Shown: in pieces, positions 8,048-15,321 of the stretch
How positions within the stretch are numbered: position 1 is the first letter of the stretch
Layout: each line of letters starts with the position of its first letter
NCBI GenBank assembly: GCA_030039005.1
Contig: JASHQT010000624.1
Span: forward strand, 1 to 16,003
Direction: 5' to 3'
DNA: 16,003 nucleotides
From: Bryobacteraceae bacterium
GTDB lineage: Bacteria > Acidobacteriota > Terriglobia > Bryobacterales > Bryobacteraceae
The notes under the pieces: model-generated
Databases searched by the model: none
What the model was told of the DNA's origin: nothing
Seen by the model: the letters and a program-made list of their open reading frames with translations, nothing else
Translations under genes and position numbers: made by a program

Positions 8048-9685
8048 CTATTTATCGCCGTTGTACAGCACGTCACCCCAGATGGTGTTGTCGCCCCAGA
8101 TGGTGTTGTCGCCCCAGATGGTGTTGTCACCCCAAATCGTGTTGTCGCCCCAGATGGTGTTGTCGCCCCAGATGGTGTTGTCGCCCCAGATGATCGCGTT
8201 CGGCTGCACCACCGTGCCCCAGATGAGCGCGTCCGCCGAAACGAGTGTGATGGTCTGACTCTGCGCGTTATATTCGGCCACGGGCGAGAGCGCTTGAAAA
8301 CCCACCGGGTCCCTGTTCACCATGGCGCTTGCGATATCCAGGTACCCGGCCCCGACCGTGAAGATGTTTTGCTCGGTTTCGAAACTGCGCGAGCCGCGCT
8401 CTTCGGTCGCCGTGGTGTAGCGCGCGAAATTCTTCGTGGCGGTCTTCATCAACCGCGCTTTGATCGTATCGGGAGTAACCGATGGATCTTCCTGGATCAT
8501 CAGCGCCGCCGCACCGCTCACCACCGGCGTCGCCATGCTGGTGCCGCTCAGTTTGAAGTAATCGGAGGAAAGCCCGGTGCCGGATCTTTCGTAGCTCGAT
8601 TTCGAGATCAGCGTCTGGGGATATTTCGTCGCCAGCGTGCAGTCAGGCGAGGCCAGCAGCGAAACCACGTCATTGCCCGGCGCCATGATGTCCGGCTTCA
8701 CCACGTGATCGAGCAGCGTCGGCCCTTTCGAACTGTAGCTGGCGATCTGGTCGTCGTTGCGCCATGGCGTGCCCTTTGCGTTCATTGCGCCCACGGTGAT
8801 GACATAAGGATCGTTGCCCGGAGAATTGATGGTCGCGTAGCCTAGCGTGCCGAGCGAATTGTCCCGGCCCATGTTGCCCGCCGCCACCACCACCGTAATT
8901 CCGGCCTTCCACGCCGCTTCCACCGCCTGGCATAGCGGGTCGAGCGTGAAGCTCTCGTACACCGGATGGCCGAGCGAAAGGTTCAACACGCGAATGTTGT
9001 ATTGGTCCTTCAGCGCGATTGCTTCATCGATGGCGGCGATCACGCCGGATTCGCTGCCCTGGCCGTTCGAGTCCAACACGCGCAGGTTGACTATGTTCGC
9101 GTTCGGCGCTACGCCTTTGAACGTATGCGTAAAATTGGGGCCCGTGGAAGCCGCGCCATTCGCGGCCAGAATCCCCGCAACGTGCGTCCCGTGGCCGTAC
9201 TGGTCGGACGCGTCCTCGCCCGGCACGAAGCTTTCGCTGAAGACCACGCGCGAGTGGGAACCATCCTTCGACGCCAGATCCGCCTTCAGAGCGACGCCAC
9301 TGTCAATCTCCGCGATCCCCACGCCCGTGCCGTCCAATCCCTCGGCCCACAGAGCAGGCGCATTGACGGTTTTAGTGCTGATATCCAGGAATCCAACCGT
9401 GGTGCGCACAGGCGAAACGTAGACCACCTGCGGGTCAGACGCCAGGGTGCGCACCATCGAAACCGGCACGGTCAGATGGACCGCCGGAATACTGCGAAAC
9501 TCGCGCCGGACTTGGCCCAGGCTGCGTGCGGTCCCGGTGCTGCGGGCCGCGAAGGTCTTGTATTGGACAATCACATCCACCATGCCGCTGCGCGTGGCGG
9601 AGGGCATGTCGGAAGAGACTTTGGAACCGCCAAATGCGACCGAGGCAACCAGGCTGATCAGGATGAATCGGATTACTGATTTCAT
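8048..9685 (-). CDS. Secreted S8 (subtilisin) peptidase with IWGDNT repeat tail
   Basis: A 545-residue subtilase. ATG at 9685 is chosen because MKSVIRFILISLVASVAF is a good signal peptide; a TTG at 9730 would put 15 polar residues before it. A GGAG lies 13 bases upstream, rather far. Residues about 34-100 look like an I9-type propeptide (VDVIVQYK...VVYVSP). The catalytic domain has D128 in AEIDSG, H165 in GHGTHVAG, the oxyanion Asn in AAGN, and S383 in GTSMATP, so the triad is complete. After the domain (about 430) comes a spacer, then a tail with eight IWG units; six are in-frame tandem IWGDNT repeats (about 502-537), ending IWGDVLYNGDK. I recall Trp-Gly-rich tails on other acidobacterial S8 peptidases but cannot verify this here. 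The tail may anchor, sort or oligomerise the enzyme; that is inference. Three GACA-N3-TGYC boxes lie upstream. Confidence 0.95.
   Translation of the reverse strand: MKSVIRFILISLVASVAFGGSKVSSDMPSATRSGMVDVIVQYKTFAARSTGTARSLGQVRREFRSIPAVHLTVPVSMVRTLASDPQVVYVSPVRTTVGFLDISTKTVNAPALWAEGLDGTGVGIAEIDSGVALKADLASKDGSHSRVVFSESFVPGEDASDQYGHGTHVAGILAANGAASTGPNFTHTFKGVAPNANIVNLRVLDSNGQGSESGVIAAIDEAIALKDQYNIRVLNLSLGHPVYESFTLDPLCQAVEAAWKAGITVVVAAGNMGRDNSLGTLGYATINSPGNDPYVITVGAMNAKGTPWRNDDQIASYSSKGPTLLDHVVKPDIMAPGNDVVSLLASPDCTLATKYPQTLISKSSYERSGTGLSSDYFKLSGTSMATPVVSGAAALMIQEDPSVTPDTIKARLMKTATKNFARYTTATEERGSRSFETEQNIFTVGAGYLDIASAMVNRDPVGFQALSPVAEYNAQSQTITLVSADALIWGTVVQPNAIIWGDNTIWGDNTIWGDNTIWGDNTIWGDNTIWGDNTIWGDVLYNGDK
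8076..8183 (-). repeat. Six tandem 18-bp units encoding IWGDNT
   Basis: On the + strand the unit is CCCCAGATGGTGTTGTCG, starting at 8076, 8094, 8112, 8130, 8148 and 8166. Units 1, 2, 5 and 6 are identical, unit 3 has one change (last base A), and unit 4 has two (A at base 6, C at base 9). Decayed relatives start at 8184 and 8217 and share only the first nine bases. The near-identity, including third codon positions, points to recent expansion by slippage or unequal exchange. The 18-bp period keeps the peptidase frame open. Confidence 0.95.
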
Positions 9686-9750
9686 AGGCGGTTCGTATCT
9701 CCGCCCTTGGTACGGCAGTTGGCGATCCAAACAAAATAGCTTTAGAATGT

Positions 9751-9756
9751 GTTATA
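9751..9756 (-). promoter_or_regulatory. Possible -10 box (TATAAC) for the S8 peptidase
   Basis: Read on the - strand, TATAAC lies 65 bases before the peptidase ATG. The sequence 17 bp further upstream (GCAAAG) is a poor -35, so if this promoter is real it would probably need an activator. The call rests on one hexamer and is weak. Confidence 0.3.
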
Positions 9757-9769
9757 TAGATGGCGGTGA

Positions 9770-9814
9770 GACACTTTGCCTTCGACAAGTTGTCAGGCGA
9801 TGAGACAGGATGTC
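9770..9814. promoter_or_regulatory. Three GACA-N3-TGYC boxes, probable operator array
   Basis: GACAAGTTGTC (9784-9794) and GACAGGATGTC (9804-9814) share the palindromic pattern GACA-N3-TGTC and are spaced exactly 20 bp apart, about two helix turns. A third copy with one mismatch, GACACTTTGCC, is at 9770-9780. They lie just upstream of the possible -10 box of the S8 peptidase and downstream of the histidine kinase gene. A dimeric regulator binding here is inferred; the family is unknown. Confidence 0.45.
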
Positions 9815-9869
9815 CCAAAAGTCCTGGCACGCTCTAGACCGAATTGGCTATTGGAAAAATGCCGCGGAT

Positions 9870-10655
9870 CTACACCGGCACCGTGAAGTGAAACGTGGAG
9901 CCCTCACCAGGCGCCGCTTCCACCCAGACTTTTCCGCCGCGCTGTTCGATGATGCGCTTTACGATGGCCAATCCCATACCGGTGCCCGGGTACTCACGGC
10001 CGTGCAAACGCTTGAAGACTCCGAAAATCTGCTCGTGATAGCGCGGGTCGATGCCGAGGCCGTTGTCGCGAACGGAGAATTGGACCGCATCTCCGGCGTC
10101 GGCGGCCGATACGTGAATCGCCGATACGTGAATCCGGGGTGGCTCCGTTCCGCGAAATGTGATCGAATTCGTAATCAATTGCCGGAAAACCTGCGTCAAC
10201 TGCGCAAAATCGAAGTGAACGGAGGGCAAAGGCTCGCTGGTGATTTGTGCTCCGCTGGACTGCACGGCCGCATCGATCATCAGCAGGGCGCCTTGCAGCG
10301 CGGCTTCGGCTTCGACGAGATCCACGGGCTGATCGAGAGTGCGAAACTGATGCGAATAGGTAAGCAGATCGCCCAGCAGCCGGTCCATCCGCTGCGCGGC
10401 CTCCACGATGTACTGCATGAAATCCGAGCCGTCGCCGTCCAACTGGGCGTGATAGCGCCGATCCAGCAACTGCGCGTAACTGACGATCATACGAACCGGC
10501 TCCCGCAGATCGTGGGAGACGGCATAGGCGAACTGCCGGAATTCCTCTTGGTGACGCTTCTGTTCGGCCAGCAACCGAGCTTCAGGCTCATCCTGGGTAT
10601 TCCTGCTGGCGGCGGCTTGGCTGCCCGTGGTGATCGCTTCGCTCTTTGGGCTCAT
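9870..10655 (-). CDS. Orphan soluble sensor histidine kinase (HisKA-HATPase)
   Basis: A 261-residue histidine kinase without membrane segment, PAS, GAF or receiver domain. The first 40 residues look like a short helical lead-in. The dimerisation/phosphoacceptor motif is FAYAVSHDLREPVRM with H48. The ATP-binding domain has N163 in the N box (ITNSITFRG, without the usual Lys), G1 box DNGLGID (197-203), F-box region IFGVFKRLHG and G2 box GTGMGLAIVKRI (224 onward). The motifs resemble the output kinases of bacterial phytochrome and PAS-type hybrids, where FxYxxSHDLxEP is typical. With no sensor of its own, it may depend on a partner protein. No response regulator is in the window. A perfect 15-bp tandem duplication adds five residues (IHVSA twice, 175-184). 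The ATG at 10655 has only a poorly placed GGGG ahead of it. The S8 gene follows in the same direction after 184 bp. Confidence 0.93.
   Translation of the reverse strand: MSPKSEAITTGSQAAASRNTQDEPEARLLAEQKRHQEEFRQFAYAVSHDLREPVRMIVSYAQLLDRRYHAQLDGDGSDFMQYIVEAAQRMDRLLGDLLTYSHQFRTLDQPVDLVEAEAALQGALLMIDAAVQSSGAQITSEPLPSVHFDFAQLTQVFRQLITNSITFRGTEPPRIHVSAIHVSAADAGDAVQFSVRDNGLGIDPRYHEQIFGVFKRLHGREYPGTGMGLAIVKRIIEQRGGKVWVEAAPGEGSTFHFTVPV
10105..10134. repeat. 15-bp perfect tandem duplication inside the histidine kinase
   Basis: GCCGATACGTGAATC occurs twice back to back (10105-10119 and 10120-10134). It is in frame and duplicates IHVSA in the kinase, just before a strand of the ATP-binding domain. Perfect identity suggests a recent slippage event. 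Confidence 0.95.
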
Positions 10656-10733
10656 AATCCCCGTGCCAATACCATTCTACGCGCCTCCGGAACCCACCGA
10701 GGGAATGCCGCGTTACGTCTGATATCCTGACGC

Positions 10734-11954
10734 TTGGCGCGCATCTTTCCGTTTCAGCCCTATCGCTACAGTACGTCCGCGGGATTCATCGAAAACCTAG
10801 TCACACAGCCCTACGACAAGATCTCGCCGGCCATGCAGGCGCGCTATCTGAGCTTGAGCCCATATAACGCGGTTCGCCTCATTTTGGGCGAGCGGAAGCA
10901 GGCCGACACCGGAAATGATAATCCTTATACTCGCGCGGCGCGGCTACTCGAAGATTGGATCGGCAGCGGGATATTAGAACGTGAGGGCGAACCTAGTATT
11001 TACCCTTACTTCCAGAAATTCTCCGATCCCGATTCGGGCGCGCCGCGCGAGCGCAGGGGCTTCATCGCGCTGGGCGCGGCAGAGGATTACGCACAAGGCA
11101 TAGTTTACCGCCACGAACAGACGCTTTCCGGCCCCAAGAAGGACCGCCTGGAGCTGCTGCGCCACACGCACGCGCATTTCGGGCAGATCTTCATGCTGTA
11201 TCCCGATCCCGCGCTCGCCATCGACAAGATGCTGGCCGATGCCGCAAATGCTGCGCCGGTTGCGGCGCTCGAGGACGAATACGGCGTCACCAACCGGATG
11301 TGGAAGATCTCCGACCCAGCAACGATCGCCGAGGTCCAGGCGCTGATGGCGGACAAGAAGCTATTGATCGCGGACGGGCATCATCGTTACGAGACCGCAC
11401 TGGTTTTTCGGAAAGAGAACCCCGGCCTCAAGGGCGCGGACAAGGTAATGATGACCTTCGTGAACATGCACTCGCCGGGTCTGGAGATTCTGGCCACGCA
11501 TCGCGTGCTCACGGGCATCGCGCCAGAGCTCGCGCAAAAAATCCCAGCACGGCGGCTCGATTCGTTCGATACGTTGAAGCAACTTTTCCGGAATCCGGCG
11601 CCGGAAAAGATTCGGATCGGTCTGGTCACAAGCGAGGACGTGGGACTGTACCAGCGCGATCGGAAGCCCGGCGAGCTCGATGTCCAAGTACTCCATCAGG
11701 AATTGCTACGCGACGCACTCGGCATTCGCGACGAAGAGGTGCGCGAGCAGAAACACATCGAATACGTACGGGGACTCGATGCAGCCTACGGGAAGGTTCG
11801 CGATGGCGGCGCGCAGATCGGTTTTTTGCTCGAGCCCGTGAGCGTGAAACAAGTGGCCGATGTCGCGTTTTCCGGCGGCGTGATGCCGCAGAAATCGACC
11901 GATTTCTATCCCAAGCTGCTCAGCGGTCTGACGATATACCGTTTACAGCCCTGA
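10734..11954 (+). CDS. DUF1015 family protein
   Basis: A 406-residue cytoplasmic protein of the widespread DUF1015 family, whose function is not established. The TTG at 10734 is chosen because it gives [12 protein letters not shown], the characteristic family N-terminus, followed by [16 protein letters not shown] and SPYNAVRLI, which are typical of the family. The signature [10 protein letters not shown] is present near the middle (coding bases about 11378-11407). Length is normal and there are no membrane segments or signal. No Shine-Dalgarno was seen before the TTG. The gene diverges from the histidine kinase, with 78 bp between their starts. Its 3' end overlaps the convergent ferredoxin gene by 12 bp. 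Family membership is secure; a metabolic role is often presumed but nothing in this context defines it. Confidence 0.93.
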   Translation: MARIFPFQPYRYSTSAGFIENLVTQPYDKISPAMQARYLSLSPYNAVRLILGERKQADTGNDNPYTRAARLLEDWIGSGILEREGEPSIYPYFQKFSDPDSGAPRERRGFIALGAAEDYAQGIVYRHEQTLSGPKKDRLELLRHTHAHFGQIFMLYPDPALAIDKMLADAANAAPVAALEDEYGVTNRMWKISDPATIAEVQALMADKKLLIADGHHRYETALVFRKENPGLKGADKVMMTFVNMHSPGLEILATHRVLTGIAPELAQKIPARRLDSFDTLKQLFRNPAPEKIRIGLVTSEDVGLYQRDRKPGELDVQVLHQELLRDALGIRDEEVREQKHIEYVRGLDAAYGKVRDGGAQIGFLLEPVSVKQVADVAFSGGVMPQKSTDFYPKLLSGLTIYRLQP

Positions 11955-12332
11955 GCGAGTTGCAGTAAGAGGGTTGACCGCGAACACGAACTCCTCCACC
12001 GGCCGGCCTCCGATCAGGTGTTCTTGAATGATGCGCTCCAGCACTTCGGGCGTCGCCGAGTGATACCACACGCCGTCGGGATAAACCACGGCGATGGGCC
12101 CGTTCTCGCAGATCCGCAGGCAATTGGCCTTGGTGCGATAGACGCAATCGGGAGGCTGCAGCAGCCCCACTTCAGCCAGGCGCTTCTTCAAATAATCCCA
12201 GGACGCGTTAGTTACTTCGCGTTCGGCGCACTTGGGTTTGGTTTGATCCGCGCAGAGAAAGATGTGGCGCGCGAGCGAGCCGACACCGTATCCGCGAGCG
12301 ATATTGGCGAGTTTATTTGCCGTGTCGTTCAA
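11943..12332 (-). CDS. Thioredoxin-like [2Fe-2S] ferredoxin
   Basis: A 129-residue electron carrier of the thioredoxin-fold [2Fe-2S] family (Aquifex Fd4 / NuoE-like). It begins with the family motif [13 protein letters not shown] (C27, C35). The second ligand pair is C71 and C75 in [10 protein letters not shown], followed by [17 protein letters not shown] and [12 protein letters not shown], which are hallmark family motifs. C63 is an extra Cys, probably not a ligand. The TTG at 12332 is the start because no ATG occurs before the first ligand. It overlaps the upstream hpnB stop as TTGA, which suggests translational coupling. Its partner redox enzyme is unknown; the MDR oxidoreductase at the head of the same operon is a candidate only by location. 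The 3' end overlaps DUF1015 by 12 bp. Confidence 0.92.
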   Translation of the reverse strand: MNDTANKLANIARGYGVGSLARHIFLCADQTKPKCAEREVTNASWDYLKKRLAEVGLLQPPDCVYRTKANCLRICENGPIAVVYPDGVWYHSATPEVLERIIQEHLIGGRPVEEFVFAVNPLTATRSGL

Positions 12333-13444
12333 TTTCTATCCTGCACCCGTTCCTTCCAGACGCCGCCGCGGCCGGACCAGTAAGCGACCGCCGATTTCAG
12401 TGTCGCAGACATGTAGAGGAGAGCGACAGCGGGTAATAGCGGCGCCCACAATACGGAACGGCCATAGAATTTGAGAGCCGGCGCGTAGGCGATCATCATC
12501 AGAAACCACGAGGCCAAGCCGAAAATCGCCGGTAGCGGTTTCCCGCTAAGCAGCAAAAGCGGTGGCGCGAGATACACCACGGCCATTCCGATAATGGTGA
12601 GCGCGAGCAGCACCGCCGAATGCCGCAACTGCGCGAAGGCCGCTCGCGAGATCATGGCGCGGATTTCGGCAAACGTCTTGTACTCGCGGATGCTGCGGCT
12701 TTCTTCGGTGATGCTGAGCCAGATGGCGCCGCCGGATCGTTTGACCGCGCGGGCGAGCGCGCAATCGTCGATGATTTCGCCGCGAATGGCGGCAATGCCG
12801 CCTATGTTCTCAAGCGCCGCGGGCCGGATCAGAATGCAACCGCCGGCTGCCGCGGCCGTTCTCCGGCCGCGTTGCACGATCCACAGTGGCGGATAGAGCA
12901 TGAAAAAGAAGAAAACGAACGCCGGGATCGTCAACGTTTCGGCCAGCGAGCGGCAGTGCAGCTTCACCATGTAAGAGACAAGATCGAGCTTGCCTGTTTC
13001 GGCGCGCGTCACCAGTTCCACGATCGCGCCAGACCCGTGGACGATGTCGGCGTCGGTGAACAGCCAATAATCGGGCGCGGGCCCTTCGTCATGTTTCGCC
13101 GCGTATTTCAGGCCTTCCGCGATGGCCCACAGTTTACCGGACCATCCGGCCGGCAGAGGCCCTGCTTCCACCACCGTTGCGCCGTGTTGCCTGGCGACTT
13201 CGGCCGTGCGGTCCGAACTGTGGTCGTCGACGACTATGATATGCGCGGCTTGATTTATGAGCGAGTCGATGGCCTGACCGATCCCGGCCTCTTCGTTACG
13301 GGCGGGAATGACGACGCAAACGAACTTGCCAACCGCATCGCGCGACGGCTTTGCCGGAAGGCCCATCTGCCAGAAATTGCCCCGTGCGGTAAACAAATAT
13401 AGCCACGCGCCCAGCGTCGCGGCGGCGATGATTTCCGCGGTCAA
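12329..13444 (-). CDS. hpnB: Hopanoid-associated family 2 glycosyltransferase HpnB
   Basis: A 371-residue membrane glycosyltransferase (GT2 fold) of the hopene-associated HpnB type. An N-terminal hydrophobic segment (about 3-20, [12 protein letters not shown]) precedes the catalytic domain: VVIPARNEE (44-52), [10 protein letters not shown] (D73, D74), [12 protein letters not shown], the DxD-like TDADIVH (D131, D133), RTAAAAGGC (195-203) and IDDCALA (225-231). Hydrophobic stretches follow around 172-190 and at three or four places after 280. [13 protein letters not shown] and [12 protein letters not shown] closely match HpnB as I know it. HpnB is linked by gene clustering to hopanoid synthesis, but its substrate is not firmly known. 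The TTG start at 13444 keeps the first membrane segment; the first ATG (residue 27) would remove it. It overlaps the previous gene's stop as TTGA and ends in another TTGA with the ferredoxin. No other hopanoid genes are visible. Confidence 0.9.
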   Translation of the reverse strand: MTAEIIAAATLGAWLYLFTARGNFWQMGLPAKPSRDAVGKFVCVVIPARNEEAGIGQAIDSLINQAAHIIVVDDHSSDRTAEVARQHGATVVEAGPLPAGWSGKLWAIAEGLKYAAKHDEGPAPDYWLFTDADIVHGSGAIVELVTRAETGKLDLVSYMVKLHCRSLAETLTIPAFVFFFFMLYPPLWIVQRGRRTAAAAGGCILIRPAALENIGGIAAIRGEIIDDCALARAVKRSGGAIWLSITEESRSIREYKTFAEIRAMISRAAFAQLRHSAVLLALTIIGMAVVYLAPPLLLLSGKPLPAIFGLASWFLMMIAYAPALKFYGRSVLWAPLLPAVALLYMSATLKSAVAYWSGRGGVWKERVQDRN

Positions 13445-14454
13445 ACCGTGATCACAACCTTGCCGATGAAATCGCCCGCGGCCTGGCAGCGGAACGCGTC
13501 CTGGGCTTTCTCGAACGGAAAAACTTTATCCACCACCGGCTTAAGTTTATTCACTTCGATGGCGCGGTTCATGTCTTCGAACATGGCTCGGCTGCCGACG
13601 CCGATGCCGACCATGGCGCCGGCCTTCATCATCAGAATAGCGGGATTGATGTCGCCCTGACGGCCGGCCAGAAAACCGATGAGCGCGACTTTTCCGCCGA
13701 ACGCGCAGGCTCCGAACGATTTGTTTAGCGATCCCGCGCCGCCGTTTTCGAGAATGTGATCCGCGCCGCGGCCGCCGGTAAGTTGCAGCACCTGTTTTTC
13801 CCAATCGGGGTGGGTCTTGTAGTTGACGCCGTCAGCGGCGCCCAGCGAACGGGCGCGCCCGATCTTCTCGTCGCTCGATGAAGTGACGAGCACGCGCGCG
13901 CCGGCAGCTTTGCCGAATACCACGCCCGCCATCGAAACGCCGCCTGTACCGAGGCAAAGCACGGTGTCGCCGGGTCTCACGGGCTTTCCCGAAACCATCA
14001 GTCCGTTCCAGGCTGTCAAACCCGCGCAGGGCAGCGTGGCGGCTTCTTCGAACGAGAGATTCTCGGGCATGTGGACGACGCCATCCTCGTGCAGCACGAT
14101 ATACTCGGCGAGCGTTCCGTCGAGCGGGCTGCCCAGGGCGGGATGGCGCTCGGTCATGGGGCCGGAAATCCAGCCCTGGAAAAACGTTCCGCAGACGCGA
14201 TCGCCGGCTTTAAAGCGCGTCACGGCGGACCCGACGCCAGCGACTTCGCCCGCGCCATCGGAAAGCGGAATCAGGTTGCGCGTGACCGGGCCCCCGAAGT
14301 AGTTCCCGGTGACCACCATTTGATCGCGATAATTGAGCGACGTGGCGCGAACGCGAATCAGGACCTCACGCGGTCCGGGCTGCGGATCGGGACGTTCGGC
14401 CGCGCGCAAGCCGTCGAGACCAGTGGCGCCTTTTTGAACCTCGTAAACTTTCAT
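13441..14454 (-). CDS. Zinc-free MDR-family NAD(P)-dependent oxidoreductase (quinone-reductase-like)
   Basis: A 337-residue medium-chain dehydrogenase/reductase. ATG 14454 gives MKVYEVQKG, the usual MDR start; the frame is open to 14541 but those 29 residues do not look like the family. The GroES-like half has NYRD (41-44) and LIPLSDGAGEV where zinc-dependent alcohol dehydrogenases carry Cys and His-Glu ligands, so it probably lacks catalytic zinc, as quinone reductases and enoyl reductases do. LPCAGLTAWNGL (141-152) and the nucleotide-binding GTGGVS (169-174) are well kept. Ser-rich TSSSDEK after the second strand hints at NADPH over NADH. Databases commonly call such proteins NAD(P)-dependent alcohol dehydrogenase. 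It heads the operon with hpnB and the ferredoxin, overlapping hpnB by TTGA. A 16-bp inverted repeat abuts its start and no Shine-Dalgarno is present. Confidence 0.92.
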   Translation of the reverse strand: MKVYEVQKGATGLDGLRAAERPDPQPGPREVLIRVRATSLNYRDQMVVTGNYFGGPVTRNLIPLSDGAGEVAGVGSAVTRFKAGDRVCGTFFQGWISGPMTERHPALGSPLDGTLAEYIVLHEDGVVHMPENLSFEEAATLPCAGLTAWNGLMVSGKPVRPGDTVLCLGTGGVSMAGVVFGKAAGARVLVTSSSDEKIGRARSLGAADGVNYKTHPDWEKQVLQLTGGRGADHILENGGAGSLNKSFGACAFGGKVALIGFLAGRQGDINPAILMMKAGAMVGIGVGSRAMFEDMNRAIEVNKLKPVVDKVFPFEKAQDAFRCQAAGDFIGKVVITV

Positions 14455-14470
14455 CTGTACGATTGTACAG
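14455..14470. promoter_or_regulatory. Perfect inverted repeat CTGTAC-N4-GTACAG at the oxidoreductase start codon
   Basis: Six-base arms with a four-base centre, directly touching the ATG at 14454. On the - strand it includes TACAAT, a -10-like hexamer seven bases before the start, so a protein bound here would cover the promoter and the start site. In RNA it could form a six-pair hairpin with a tetraloop just ahead of the AUG. It also fits the pattern CTGT-N8-ACAG of gamma-proteobacterial LexA boxes, but that motif is not known to apply in this phylum. Confidence 0.5.
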
Positions 14471-14530
14471 AAGAGAACGAGCTGCAACAGAGGAATCGCC
14501 AAGGGACGCAACGGCCAACAGCCAACCCGA

Positions 14531-14536
14531 TATAAT
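14531..14536 (+). promoter_or_regulatory. Consensus -10 box TATAAT for the SnoaL-like / dioxygenase pair
   Basis: A perfect TATAAT lies 50 bp before the ATG at 14587, in the 132-bp divergent gap shared with the oxidoreductase operon. The -35 region matches poorly. AAGG at 14577-14580, six bases before the ATG, serves as the Shine-Dalgarno. Confidence 0.5.
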
Positions 14537-14586
14537 CGCATTGGCGCCGGTCCACCGCTCCGCCATCAAACCACGAAAGGTCCCGC

Positions 14587-15321
14587 ATGCCTACCGACGA
14601 ACAGTTCCGAGCGCTCGCAAACAAGGTCGAAGAGCTCACCGCCCAGGTCTCCCGCCTCCAGGACACCCAAGCCGTCCGCGATCTCCAGTACAAATACGGC
14701 TACTACCTGGACAAGTGCCTCTACGACGAAGTGGTCGACCTGTTCACCGACGATTGCGAGGTCCACTTCATCGGCGGGATTTTCCGCGGCAAGGAAAGCG
14801 CGCGCCGTTTGTATTGCGGCCGCTTCCGCAAGAACTTCACCAACGGCCATAACGGCCCGGTGCAAGGCTACTTGCTGGATCATATGATGCTGCAGGACAT
14901 CATCGACATAGCGCCTGACGGCAAGACCGCCTACGCGCGTCTGCGCGTTTTCATGCAGGCCGGCCGCCATCACGAGTACACCGACGAAACACATCCGCTG
15001 CGCCAGTGGTGGGAAGGCTCGCTGTATGAAAACGTCTATGCCAAGGAAAACGGTATCTGGAAAATCAAGGTGCTGAACTATCGCCCGGTCTACCACGCCG
15101 ATTTCGACAGAGGCTGGGCCTACACCAAGCCCAATTACGTGCCCTTCTACACCGACACGTACCCAACGAATCCCACCGGTCCCGACGAGCTCGAAAAACC
15201 CGTGCCCCCGCTCTGGCCGCAGACCGATACGCTACCCTTCCACTATCCGCATCCCGTCACCGGCCAGGAAGTGAAGCTCTCGCCGCCGCCTAACATCACA
15301 GCGAAGGCGGCCGTGAAGTAA
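14587..15321 (+). CDS. SnoaL-like (NTF2-fold) protein paired with a carotenoid-type dioxygenase
   Basis: A 244-residue cytoplasmic protein. Residues 4-30 look like a short coiled coil (ALANKVEELTAQVSRLQD). Residues about 28-175 form an NTF2/SnoaL-like cone domain, recognised from AVRDLQYKYGYYLDKCLYDEVVD, LFTDDCEVHF and the late strand ENGIWKIKVLNYRPVYHADF. Such domains act as small hydrolases, isomerases or dehydratases, or just bind hydrophobic ligands; none can be assigned here. A Pro-rich tail (about 180-244) lies beyond the usual fold. The start follows AAGG at a good distance and a consensus -10 lies upstream. The stop codon overlaps the next start as TAATG, so translation is probably coupled to the dioxygenase. 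This suggests that the two act on the same aromatic or apocarotenoid substrate or product; that is an inference. Confidence 0.88.
   Translation: MPTDEQFRALANKVEELTAQVSRLQDTQAVRDLQYKYGYYLDKCLYDEVVDLFTDDCEVHFIGGIFRGKESARRLYCGRFRKNFTNGHNGPVQGYLLDHMMLQDIIDIAPDGKTAYARLRVFMQAGRHHEYTDETHPLRQWWEGSLYENVYAKENGIWKIKVLNYRPVYHADFDRGWAYTKPNYVPFYTDTYPTNPTGPDELEKPVPPLWPQTDTLPFHYPHPVTGQEVKLSPPPNITAKAAVK

Noticed and set aside
8042..8845. Long + strand open frame opposite the S8 peptidase, with a VVAPDG repeat
   Set aside because: Antisense of the 18-bp repeat, which is free of stops; the real coding strand is -, with a full catalytic triad.
9810..10730. 306-codon + strand open frame opposite the histidine kinase
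   Set aside because: Shadow frame with no motif; the - strand has H, N, G1 and G2 boxes.
11300..11968. 222-codon + strand frame inside DUF1015
   Set aside because: Out-of-frame translation rich in Arg, Gly and Glu, typical of a shadow in high-GC DNA.
14455..14470. LexA (SOS) box
   Set aside because: Pattern fits the E. coli consensus, but LexA motifs differ between phyla and the downstream genes are not SOS-type; kept only as an inverted repeat.
14455..14541. N-terminal extension of the MDR oxidoreductase
   Set aside because: MKVYEV at 14454 is the typical family start; the extension would run through the inverted repeat and promoter region.
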